Of a stretch of 5,060 nucleotides of DNA, positions 1 to 5,060 are shown in pieces. The position numbers and the translations under genes are program-made. Numbering within the stretch: position 1 is the stretch's first letter; each line of letters starts with the position of its first letter. This DNA is from Mucilaginibacter sp. (GTDB lineage Bacteria > Bacteroidota > Bacteroidia > Sphingobacteriales > Sphingobacteriaceae): NCBI GenBank assembly GCA_019235595.1, contig JAFAKI010000245.1, positions 1 through 5,060 on the forward strand, given 5' to 3'. Under the pieces are notes generated by a model. That model searched no databases, was not told where the DNA came from, and saw only the letters and a list, made by a program, of their open reading frames with translations.

Positions 1-216
1 TTTTATACATCAAACGAGTTTGGGTCAACACAGATCATTAATAAAGTAGGCAGCGGCGATTGTTTTATGGCAGGACTGATCTACGGGTTTTATAATGATT
101 TCGACCCGGATAGAGTGCTGGAATTTGCAACATTAGCCGCTTTTGAAAAACTATTTATTGAAAGCGATACTACTAATATACCGGCAGCCGAAATATTGGC
201 GAAGTTGAATGGTTAA
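1..216 (+). CDS. kdgK: PfkB-family sugar kinase, C-terminal part (probable 2-keto-3-deoxygluconate kinase)
   Basis: This is the last 71 codons of a gene that starts before the window; frame 1 is open from base 1 to the TAA at 214-216. The fragment holds the second PfkB/ribokinase signature, VGSGDCFMAG. Its Asp (residue 20 of the fragment) matches the family's catalytic base, and the preceding Gly-Ser-Gly forms the anion hole for the ATP phosphates. The usual DTxGAGD motif is here NKVGSGD, a tolerated variant. After it comes the helical C-terminus typical of the fold. The enzyme should phosphorylate a sugar or sugar acid in the cytoplasm. KDG kinase, which makes KDPG, is inferred mainly from the KDPG aldolase 44 bp downstream on the same strand. 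The substrate-binding N-terminal half is not visible, so another PfkB kinase such as a fructokinase is possible. PfkB membership is near certain; KDG specificity is likely. Confidence 0.85.
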   Translation, partial: FYTSNEFGSTQIINKVGSGDCFMAGLIYGFYNDFDPDRVLEFATLAAFEKLFIESDTTNIPAAEILAKLNG

Positions 217-219
217 GTG

Positions 220-234
220 GTTGATTAGTTGATT
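220..234 (+). repeat. Two-copy 8-bp tandem repeat in the kinase-aldolase gap
   Basis: The 44-bp gap between the kinase stop and the aldolase start contains GTTGATTA followed directly by GTTGATTG, then a related GGTTGGG. It is low-complexity T/G-rich sequence with no hairpin or terminator, so the kinase and aldolase genes are probably cotranscribed. I can assign it no function. Confidence 0.4.
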
Positions 235-260
235 GGGTTGGGAATCACAAACACAAAAAA

Positions 261-926
261 ATGAAAGAAAAACAAGCGGTACTGGACAGCATTTTGAAGC
301 AAGGGATGTTGCCTTTGTTTTTTTATGAAGACGCGCAGGTAAGCGTAGAGATACTGCGTACGCTGTATAGGGCCGGGGTGCGGGTGATGGAATATACCAA
401 CCGGGCGAAGGAAGCTTTCGAAAATTTTGTGATTTTGAAATCGGTGCAGGAAGCAGAAATGCCCGATCTGTTTTTAGGTGTCGGTACGGTGAAAACTGAG
501 GAGGATGCCGATAGCTATATTAACGCCGGTGCTGATTTTATTGTGGCCCCAACCATTAACCCTGCTATAGCGGATATGGTGAACCATTTGGGCGGCTTAT
601 ATATTTCCGGATGTATGACCCCAACCGAAATACACCTCGCGCAACAACACCGTGTTGCTTTGATAAAAATATTTCCAGCTAACGTTTTAGGAGCGGGGTT
701 TGTGAGCGCGGTATCGGATGTTTTCAGGGGGCAATTGTTTATGCCTACAGGCGGTGTTGAGCTGAATTATGAAAATATAAATGGCTGGTTTAAAGCCGGA
801 GTTTGTGCAGTAGGGATGGGTAGTAAACTGATCACCAAAGAGGTTTTGCGGAACAAACAATATGATGTTTTGTACAACAATACCGTGAATGCTTTAAACT
901 TAATAAAATCGGCCAGGCAGGTATGA
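261..926 (+). CDS. eda: KDPG aldolase (bifunctional 4-hydroxy-2-oxoglutarate / 2-dehydro-3-deoxy-phosphogluconate aldolase)
   Basis: This class I aldolase splits 2-keto-3-deoxy-6-phosphogluconate into pyruvate and glyceraldehyde-3-phosphate in the cytoplasm, the last step of Entner-Doudoroff and hexuronate breakdown. Its 221 residues suit the family (about 205-225), a single TIM barrel. Visible family motifs are MEYTNR with the catalytic Glu (E44); the GVGTV strand (about 73-77); the CMTPTE loop (118-123); IKIFPAN with the Schiff-base Lys (K136); and the phosphate-binding PTGG (162-165) and GMGS (185-188) loops. Compared with E. coli Eda, the PG before the TP loop reads SGCMTP and the CPTGG motif reads MPTGG, which looks like a lineage variant with the chemistry intact. 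The start is an ATG after an A-rich stretch with no Shine-Dalgarno, normal for Bacteroidota. The stop codon overlaps the next gene's start (ATGA), so translation of the transporter is probably coupled. The neighbouring kinase would supply the substrate. Confidence 0.95.
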   Translation: MKEKQAVLDSILKQGMLPLFFYEDAQVSVEILRTLYRAGVRVMEYTNRAKEAFENFVILKSVQEAEMPDLFLGVGTVKTEEDADSYINAGADFIVAPTINPAIADMVNHLGGLYISGCMTPTEIHLAQQHRVALIKIFPANVLGAGFVSAVSDVFRGQLFMPTGGVELNYENINGWFKAGVCAVGMGSKLITKEVLRNKQYDVLYNNTVNALNLIKSARQV

Positions 927-2227
927 ACGACAAACCGGGAAATTACAGGTGGGTGATCTGTGCGCTCATATTTTTTGCCACCACCATCAACTACCTCGAC
1001 AGGGCGGTGATCAGCCTATTAAAATCAACCTTGACTGCCGATTTTAAATGGAACGATGCTGACTATGCCAATATCGAAATCGCTTTCAAAATCGCATACT
1101 CGGTTGGCTTGTTATCTGCCGGCCGACTTATCGATAGGCTGGGCACCAAAATGGGTTATTTCTTTTCGACTTTTTTGTGGAGTGTATCAGCAGTTTGCCA
1201 TGCACTGGTAAACAGTACGTTTGGCTTTGGTGTAGTACGCTCTGCGTTAGGTTTAAGTGAGGCAGGTAATTTTCCGTCGGCGATCAAAACTGTTGCAGAA
1301 TGGTTCCCTAAAAAAGAGCGGGCTTTAGCTACGGGTATATTTAATTCGGGTGCTAACATTGGTGCGATCGTCGCGCCTTTGACGGTGCCGTTCATTGCCG
1401 TAGCATGGGGTTGGCGTTGGGCATTTGTGATCACCGGTTCGATAGGTTTTATCTGGCTGGTATTATGGCTCGTCTATTATGAAATACCAAGCCGTCAAAA
1501 ACGACTCAGCAAACCCGAACTGGACTATATCAATAGTGATGCAGATGAATCAGATCACACTGCTCAATCGCAGGAAGGCGAAAAAGTATCCTGGGGGAAA
1601 TTGCTTGGATACAAACAAACCTGGGCATTTTCGATAGGTAAATTTCTGACCGACCCGATCTGGTGGTTCTATCTTTTCTGGTTGCCTGATTTCCTGGAGA
1701 GCCAATACGGTTTAAAAGGGACCGCAATTGCACTACCGGTTGCATTGGTTTATACTATATCCACTGTTGGCAGTATTTATGGTGGTTACCTGCCTAAGAG
1801 GCTGATTGAGAAAAGCTGGCCGGTATTCAGGGCAAGGAAAACCTCTATGCTGATCTACGCCTTTGCCGTGATACCAATTGTTTTTGCGCAGTTATTGGGC
1901 AACATCAATATGTGGCTTGCGGTTATCATTATTGGGCTGGCGGCCTCGGCACACCAGGCCTGGAGCGCTAATATCTTCACCACAGTTTCCGATATGTTCC
2001 CAAAGAAAGCTGTGGGTTCAGTAACAGGAATTGGCGGCATGTTTGGCTCGGTGGGCAGTGTGTTATTATCGTTGTTGGTGCAAAAAAACCTGTTTGTGCA
2101 TTACCGTTCCATTCATCATATCGAAGTGGCTTACTACATCATGTTTTTTGTGTGCGGCGGGGCTTATTTACTGGCTTGGTGTATTATGCATCTGCTTGTG
2201 CCTAAGATGAAGCCGGTCGAGATTTAA
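923..2227 (+). CDS. MFS sugar-acid transporter, anion:cation symporter (ExuT/DgoT-like) family
   Basis: This 434-residue inner-membrane protein has twelve hydrophobic segments, at roughly 10-30, 50-69, 78-97, 100-120, 138-160, 166-186, 235-255, 268-290, 308-326, 329-349, 364-386 and 402-426. A polar, acidic central loop (about 188-231) divides the two six-helix halves. Family marks are NYLDR in helix 1 (D26), the MFS loop motif GRLIDRLGTKMG (67-78), and RSALGLSEAGNFPSA (106-120) followed by EWFPKKERALATG. From knowledge of the E. coli galactonate transporter DgoT, D26, R106 and E113 appear to align with its proton-coupling and substrate residues, so proton-driven uptake of a sugar acid is expected. 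Its start overlaps the aldolase stop by 4 bp, and AGGCAGG just upstream could serve as a weak ribosome site. With KDG kinase and KDPG aldolase as partners, hexuronates (glucuronate, galacturonate), aldonates or KDG itself are likely substrates. The exact one cannot be read from the sequence. Confidence 0.93.
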   Translation: MNDKPGNYRWVICALIFFATTINYLDRAVISLLKSTLTADFKWNDADYANIEIAFKIAYSVGLLSAGRLIDRLGTKMGYFFSTFLWSVSAVCHALVNSTFGFGVVRSALGLSEAGNFPSAIKTVAEWFPKKERALATGIFNSGANIGAIVAPLTVPFIAVAWGWRWAFVITGSIGFIWLVLWLVYYEIPSRQKRLSKPELDYINSDADESDHTAQSQEGEKVSWGKLLGYKQTWAFSIGKFLTDPIWWFYLFWLPDFLESQYGLKGTAIALPVALVYTISTVGSIYGGYLPKRLIEKSWPVFRARKTSMLIYAFAVIPIVFAQLLGNINMWLAVIIIGLAASAHQAWSANIFTTVSDMFPKKAVGSVTGIGGMFGSVGSVLLSLLVQKNLFVHYRSIHHIEVAYYIMFFVCGGAYLLAWCIMHLLVPKMKPVEI

Positions 2228-2241
2228 ATTAAACTGTACCA

Positions 2242-2287
2242 AAACAAAAAAGGTCTTCAGTGATTTCACTGAAGACCTTTTTTGTTT
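2242..2287. terminator. Bidirectional intrinsic terminator between convergent genes
   Basis: A perfect inverted repeat has 22-bp arms (2242-2263 and 2266-2287) around a TT centre; in practice it is a GC-containing stem AGGTCTTCAGTG/CACTGAAGACCT capped by ATTT. The stem base is an A-tract on the left and a T-tract on the right, so RNA from either strand ends in a hairpin plus U-run. It starts 14 bp after the transporter stop and ends 20 bp before the stop of the minus-strand gene, the expected place for a shared terminator. Confidence 0.95.
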
Positions 2288-2307
2288 AATTATTTTTCGA
2301 TTATCCT

Positions 2308-2640
2308 TTATTGACCTATCTTCTTACTGTTTTTATTCAATTGCTGGTTCAATGCGCGCTGATCGGCTTTGGTCAGATGGCCATTATCCTGTCTGCGCAT
2401 ATCCCGTTTTTCCTGGTTAATAGCTCTCAGGTTTCTGCGGTCTTTGCGGGCCTGGTTGCGGGTTAAATCGCCTTCCTTGCGTTCATCCTTAATTCTGCTT
2501 TCCTGGTTATCAATGCGTTTGTTCACCTGGTTCACACGTGGGTGATGCGGGATGTGGGTACGCTGGTGGCTAGGACCTTGTTGTGCAAATGTTACGGTAG
2601 CTATAGCAATTGTAAAAGCCGTTAATATTGTCTTTTTCAT
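2308..2640 (-). CDS. Small basic secreted protein with two 30-residue repeats, function unknown
   Basis: This 110-residue protein begins with a clear Sec signal peptide: MKK, a hydrophobic core to about residue 18, and probable cleavage after TFA (A19|Q20). No lipobox cysteine is present, so the mature form should be soluble in the periplasm or outside the cell. The mature part is very rich in Lys, Arg, Gln, Asn and His, has no Cys, and starts with a His/Pro segment (about 25-35). Two tandem units at 45-74 and 75-104 align without gaps: both begin NQE and share R at position 5, G-x-L-T (57-60 and 87-90) and N-L at their ends (70-71 and 100-101). Short secreted Bacteroidota proteins with similar G-x-L-T helical repeats are known to me, but I know of no demonstrated function. 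It is a monocistronic-looking gene ending at the shared terminator. The start is the ATG that opens the signal peptide; no Shine-Dalgarno is visible. Confidence 0.85.
   Translation of the reverse strand: MKKTILTAFTIAIATVTFAQQGPSHQRTHIPHHPRVNQVNKRIDNQESRIKDERKEGDLTRNQARKDRRNLRAINQEKRDMRRQDNGHLTKADQRALNQQLNKNSKKIGQ
2329..2508 (-). repeat. Two tandem 90-bp coding repeats (30-residue protein units)
   Basis: Unit 1 (2419-2508) and unit 2 (2329-2418) encode residues 45-74 and 75-104 of the small secreted protein. Register is fixed by NQE at each unit start, GDLT/GHLT at unit position 13-16, and NL at position 26-27. The protein similarity is modest, which fits an old internal duplication better than a recent one. 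Confidence 0.65.
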
Positions 2641-2818
2641 AACTTTAATGGTTGTTTAGCAGATAGACCCTTGGCGACAGCGAAGGTTTAAAGTTCAACT
2701 AATTAAAGTTCGAGGGGGTAGATGTCGCATTGATAGAGACCAGTCAAGGGCACACCTTTTTACTCCATCCTCCTCGTTCCTCTAAATTTAGAGGAAGGTA
2801 TCGCACTGGCCTGGCTAT
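2641..2818. other. Non-coding gap upstream of the small secreted protein gene
   Basis: The 178-bp gap separates two minus-strand genes and should contain the promoter of the secreted-protein gene. I find no good match to the Bacteroidota TTTG / TAnnTTTG promoter. It holds a 9-bp direct repeat TTAAAGTTC at 2688-2696 and 2703-2711. The complement of its first 8 bases, AACTTTAA, lies at 2641-2648, touching the start codon. A separate palindrome lies at 2777-2796. No tRNA, small ORF or recognised riboswitch is visible. Confidence 0.5.
2777..2796. repeat. Perfect 20-bp palindrome after the osmC-like gene
   Basis: TTCCTCTAAA is followed immediately by its exact reverse complement TTTAGAGGAA. It lies 22 bp past the stop of the osmC-like gene on the minus strand and can form an 8-bp stem with an AATT loop. 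No U-tract follows on either strand, so it is a poor intrinsic terminator. It could be a regulator site, a transcript-end stabilising hairpin, or a remnant of a dispersed extragenic palindrome. Confidence 0.6.
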
Positions 2819-3298
2819 TTAGTTGCCGCCTTCTGCAACGGCTGTCGGCTCATGATTCACAGGAAAATTCACCGACCTGGCAATAAAGCAAAGCTCCCCG
2901 GCGTTGTGGTGCAACTCATTTGCCTTGTCGATCATCGAGCTATCTTTTACGGTCACTATGGGTTTTAAAGTCACTTCGGTAAAATGACCGCCGCCATCGG
3001 GCGTTTCTACCATAGTGCCTGAGGCATGGTCGACATAGTCTGTCACTACCACGCCGCCCACGGCGCATAAATGCAGATAGGCTAACATATGGCAGGCCGA
3101 AAGCGAGGCAACAATCAAATCTTCCGGGTTATAACGGGTCTTGTCACCCCGAAATGCAGGATCGGATGAGCCGTCAATATCGGCTTTTAATTCGGATTGG
3201 ATGATATGGTTGCGGTCGTAAGAACGGTAATCACTGGTGCCGGTGCCGCGGTTGCCGGTCCATTTAACGGTTAAACTGTAATTGTGCGATTTGTGCAT
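2819..3298 (-). CDS. OsmC/Ohr-family protein (probable thiol peroxidase)
   Basis: This 159-residue cytoplasmic protein belongs to the OsmC/Ohr superfamily, whose members reduce organic hydroperoxides with a reactive cysteine pair. The first cysteine is C69 in the helix motif NPEDLIVASLSACH (57-70). The second is C137 in ELCFIARSVNFPV (135-147). The 68-residue spacing is close to that of the catalytic pair in E. coli OsmC. R50 in AFRGDKTRYNPED and E59 could be the Arg/Glu that tune the peroxidatic thiol, by family analogy. C78 is extra. The N-terminal beta region (about 5-45) and the C-terminal strand pair fit the fold; length is slightly above the usual 135-145. The ATG at 3296-3298 gives a natural N-terminus; no Shine-Dalgarno is visible. 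It is divergently transcribed from the propeller sensor gene across 130 bp containing an inverted repeat. Family is secure; assignment to OsmC, Ohr or a third OsmC-like branch is not. Confidence 0.93.
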   Translation of the reverse strand: MHKSHNYSLTVKWTGNRGTGTSDYRSYDRNHIIQSELKADIDGSSDPAFRGDKTRYNPEDLIVASLSACHMLAYLHLCAVGGVVVTDYVDHASGTMVETPDGGGHFTEVTLKPIVTVKDSSMIDKANELHHNAGELCFIARSVNFPVNHEPTAVAEGGN

Positions 3299-3348
3299 AG
3301 TGGTAGAATTGCTTTATCAATCCCATTTATTTAGGTTTGCCGGATTAA

Positions 3349-3365
3349 TCACCCTAATAGGGTGA
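3349..3365. promoter_or_regulatory. Operator-like inverted repeat between divergent osmC-like and sensor genes
   Basis: TCACCCT-AAT-AGGGTGA is a perfect 7-bp inverted repeat with a 3-bp centre, midway in the 130-bp divergent gap. Loose promoter matches flank it on both strands. On the minus strand TTTG (3382-3379) is followed 19 bp later by TATTAGGG; on the plus strand TTTG (3336-3339) is followed 18 bp later by TAGGGTGA. The repeat would therefore overlap the -7 region of both promoters, a position suited to a dimeric repressor. The -7 matches to TAnnTTTG are poor, so the promoter assignment is weak; the repeat itself is plain in the sequence. Confidence 0.5.
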
Positions 3366-3428
3366 CTATTTTATACCTCAAATAAACGTAATTTGATAGT
3401 AGATTTACGAAAACAGGTGTTGTTACAA

Positions 3429-4970
3429 ATGACGTTTAAAATTCTGAAAAAACATATTGCCAAAACAAGGATTACGAGAGTATGCGGGCTTTTTGCATTG
3501 TTTTTGACGCTGTTCTGTCATTTGACCTCACTGGCCCAAAAGTATACCTTTTCACATTATGATATTGAGGATGGGCTGATCGAATCACAGGTGAATAACC
3601 TGGCTTTGGATCACGAACACCGTTTGTGGATGGCGACTTTCGGTGGCGCCTGCCGATTTGATGGCCGGGACTTTACTTCATACACCCGGCAAAATGGGAT
3701 GCCCACTAACTTTATCAATAATGTTTTTGTAGATAAAGACAATGTGGTTTGGTTCGGCACCCAAAGCGGGTTGATGAAGCTGGTAAATAAAAAACTGGTG
3801 AGCTGCCCGGTGCCGGTCAAATTGAAAAATAACCGTGTGCGCAGTATTATACAGGACGGCAGCGGTACTATTTGGTTCATCATTAATAACCGGTTGTTCA
3901 AAGTGGCGGGAAATGCAGGCAAAGAGGAAATAATACAAGATACGATTAAGGAACCTGTGCTTTGTCTGGCTGTAGATAAAGCCGGAAAACTGTATGCATC
4001 TGTCCATCAAAAGGGTATTTATTACCGGGATAATGGGAAATGGAGTAGCCTGGTATCCTATCCAAAAAAGGATAAGGATTTTTTTGTCACTAAAATGATG
4101 TTTGACCGGACGGACAGGAGCCGTCTTTTATTGCTGTCATTCAATGGTATCTTTTCGGTGAAGGACGCTATGCTGCAGCCTTATCAAACCAAACTGGCAA
4201 AGAGCATAAAGGAAAAAGATTCATTTCTGAGTTTGGAGCAGGACAGTGCAGCTAATCTGTGGGTGGGCACCAGCAACGGCGCTTACTACCTCGACCTTAA
4301 AAAGCAAAAGAGCACTCATTTTGTGGCGGTAAATGGCTTGTCGGATAATGCAATAACAGATATTTATAATGATGCAGATAACAATCTGTGGTTAGCCAGC
4401 CAGGGTAACGGATTATACAAATATGAAGGCGACCGCTATGTGATCTTTGATCGGACACAAGGCCTGCCGAATAACGAAGTGGTGTATGCCATTGCGAAAG
4501 ACTGGAATAATCATATCCTGTTAGGGATTAACGGTGCCGGGTTATTTCAGTATGATGGCAAAAAATTAAGCAAGGTTAAGTTGTCCAAGGACCAGCAAGG
4601 CCTGGAAATGGTGCAATGCCTGTATACCGATAAAAACGGATTGATGTGGATAGGAACGGATCATGGAGGGTTGTGGACCTATGATAAAAACCGTTTCCAA
4701 ATGATCAAAGGTAGCGATTATTATGCCATTAATGGTATTGAGCAGGATAGCAGCGGACAGCTATGGATCGTAACGCCGAGCGGGTGTTTTTACTTGGAAA
4801 ACAACACCTTGAAACGACTGGGGGACTTTTCGGGCTTTTCTTCATCCATTATCAATGCCGGGAAAGATTCGGTGATTATAGGCACGCAGGACGGCATCAT
4901 GCTGTCGGTCAACAAAAAAAATTGTCAGGAATTTCAAGCTGGATGCGGTGCGCACCTCCACTGTTTTTAG
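3429..4970 (+). CDS. Secreted two-component-regulator-propeller sensor protein, N-terminal part (frame broken at 4914-4921)
   Basis: The start chosen is the ATG at 3429, not the in-frame TTG at 3393, because it places a proper signal peptide at the N-terminus: a basic n-region, hydrophobic core 18-35, and cleavage after SLA (A36|Q37). The mature part is a chain of Reg_prop beta-propeller blades with the D-x-x-x-x-x-W-x-x-T/S-x-x-G pattern. They lie at about 58-79, 100-118, 140-159, 180-203, 269-290, 312-334, 355-377, 398-420, 437-458 and 474-494; clear examples are NGLMWIGTDHGGLWTYD and NNLWLASQGNGLYKYEG. Such propellers form the periplasmic ligand-sensing part of large Bacteroidota sensors, usually followed by a Y_Y_Y domain, a membrane helix and a histidine kinase, or sometimes another output domain. 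None of those is in the window. After residue 497 the frame yields 16 non-propeller residues (ending HLHCF) and a TAG, while propeller sequence continues in the +1 frame. The true protein is therefore longer, or the gene is broken. The ligand is unknown. Confidence 0.88.
   Translation: MTFKILKKHIAKTRITRVCGLFALFLTLFCHLTSLAQKYTFSHYDIEDGLIESQVNNLALDHEHRLWMATFGGACRFDGRDFTSYTRQNGMPTNFINNVFVDKDNVVWFGTQSGLMKLVNKKLVSCPVPVKLKNNRVRSIIQDGSGTIWFIINNRLFKVAGNAGKEEIIQDTIKEPVLCLAVDKAGKLYASVHQKGIYYRDNGKWSSLVSYPKKDKDFFVTKMMFDRTDRSRLLLLSFNGIFSVKDAMLQPYQTKLAKSIKEKDSFLSLEQDSAANLWVGTSNGAYYLDLKKQKSTHFVAVNGLSDNAITDIYNDADNNLWLASQGNGLYKYEGDRYVIFDRTQGLPNNEVVYAIAKDWNNHILLGINGAGLFQYDGKKLSKVKLSKDQQGLEMVQCLYTDKNGLMWIGTDHGGLWTYDKNRFQMIKGSDYYAINGIEQDSSGQLWIVTPSGCFYLENNTLKRLGDFSGFSSSIINAGKDSVIIGTQDGIMLSVNKKNCQEFQAGCGAHLHCF
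4914..4921 (+). repeat. Run of eight A residues at the frameshift point
   Basis: The homopolymer lies within AAC-AAA-AAA-AAT of the sensor gene. With seven A residues the reading frame would pass directly into the propeller-coding frame that continues to the window edge. Homopolymers are hot spots for sequencing indels and for replication or transcription slippage. Confidence 0.8.
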
Positions 4971-5060
4971 CATGCTGAATTATAAAAGGATGCTCCTGAT
5001 CGGTACTGATGACCGAGGCATATTTGTGTGGGACAAAGCCACAGGCGGCGTCAAAAATTA
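4921..5060 (+). pseudogene. Out-of-frame continuation of the propeller sensor gene, running off the window
   Basis: From 4921 the +1 frame is open for 46 codons to the edge and encodes a further propeller blade, including LDAVRTSTVFSML and LLIGTDDRGIFVWD, with the IGT-x-x-x-G-I/L-x-x-W/Y-D pattern of the blades upstream. It has no start of its own and clearly belongs to the gene that begins at 3429. It is marked as a broken-frame segment; whether the break is real or a sequencing error cannot be decided here. The kinase or other output domain would lie beyond the window. Confidence 0.8.

Noticed and set aside
1156..1434. 92-codon minus-strand open frame inside the transporter gene
   Set aside because: It lies wholly within a well-supported MFS gene, has no family features, and mirrors the codon pattern of the opposite strand.
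1530..2040. Minus-strand open frames of 71 and 61 codons in the transporter gene
   Set aside because: They are antisense to conserved transmembrane segments, with no domain or promoter support.
2641..2818. Small RNA or riboswitch in the intergenic gap
   Set aside because: No known aptamer core, and the only strong structure is the short palindrome at 2777-2796 with no following U-tract.
3349..3365. CRISPR-type or mobile-element terminal repeat
   Set aside because: There is only one copy, with no spacer array, transposase or target-site duplication nearby; its place between divergent genes fits an operator better.
3611..4010. Two minus-strand open frames of 103 and 110 codons opposite the propeller region
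   Set aside because: They overlap each other and lie antisense to clear propeller blades; the translations show no coherent protein features.
4914..4921. Programmed -1 ribosomal frameshift at the A-run
   Set aside because: A -1 shift leads to a quick stop and no homologous sequence; the needed shift is +1, which an A-run does not typically programme. Sequencing indel or slippage is more likely.
4763..4978. 71-codon plus-strand frame overlapping the end of the propeller gene, considered as the -1 frameshift product
   Set aside because: After the A8 run this frame encodes no propeller sequence and stops at 4976-4978. The +1 frame is the one that carries on the blade pattern.

Overview
The window looks like chromosomal DNA of a Bacteroidota bacterium, most likely of the Sphingobacteriaceae type (Mucilaginibacter/Pedobacter-like). 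The reasons are moderate GC, A-rich leaders without clear Shine-Dalgarno sequences, a 'two-component regulator propeller' sensor, and signal peptides ending in the -A|Q- cleavage typical of the phylum. The genus is an inference from style and was not tested by any search.

Layout. (1) Positions 1-2227 (+) hold the end of a sugar-acid catabolic operon: the C-terminus of a PfkB-family kinase, probably 2-keto-3-deoxygluconate (KDG) kinase; a KDPG aldolase; and an MFS transporter of the hexuronate/galactonate (anion:cation symporter) family. The last two overlap by ATGA. Together they would import a sugar acid, phosphorylate the KDG made from it, and split KDPG into pyruvate and glyceraldehyde-3-phosphate. 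(2) Positions 2242-2287 hold a strong hairpin with A- and T-tracts on opposite sides, a bidirectional terminator between convergent genes. (3) Positions 2308-2640 (-) encode a small, basic, secreted protein of unknown function with two 30-residue repeats. (4) Positions 2641-2818 are non-coding, with a perfect 20-bp palindrome and short repeats. (5) Positions 2819-3298 (-) encode an OsmC/Ohr-family peroxide-resistance protein. (6) Positions 3299-3428 are a short divergent promoter region with an operator-like inverted repeat. (7) From 3429 (+) to the window end runs a large secreted beta-propeller sensor gene. Its reading frame is broken at a run of eight A residues (4914-4921), and homologous propeller sequence continues in the +1 frame to the edge.

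Most of the window is ordinary metabolism and housekeeping, and I see no convincing new multi-gene system. The points most worth a second look are the homopolymer frameshift in the sensor gene, the inverted repeat shared by the divergent osmC/sensor promoters, and the repeat architecture of the small secreted protein.
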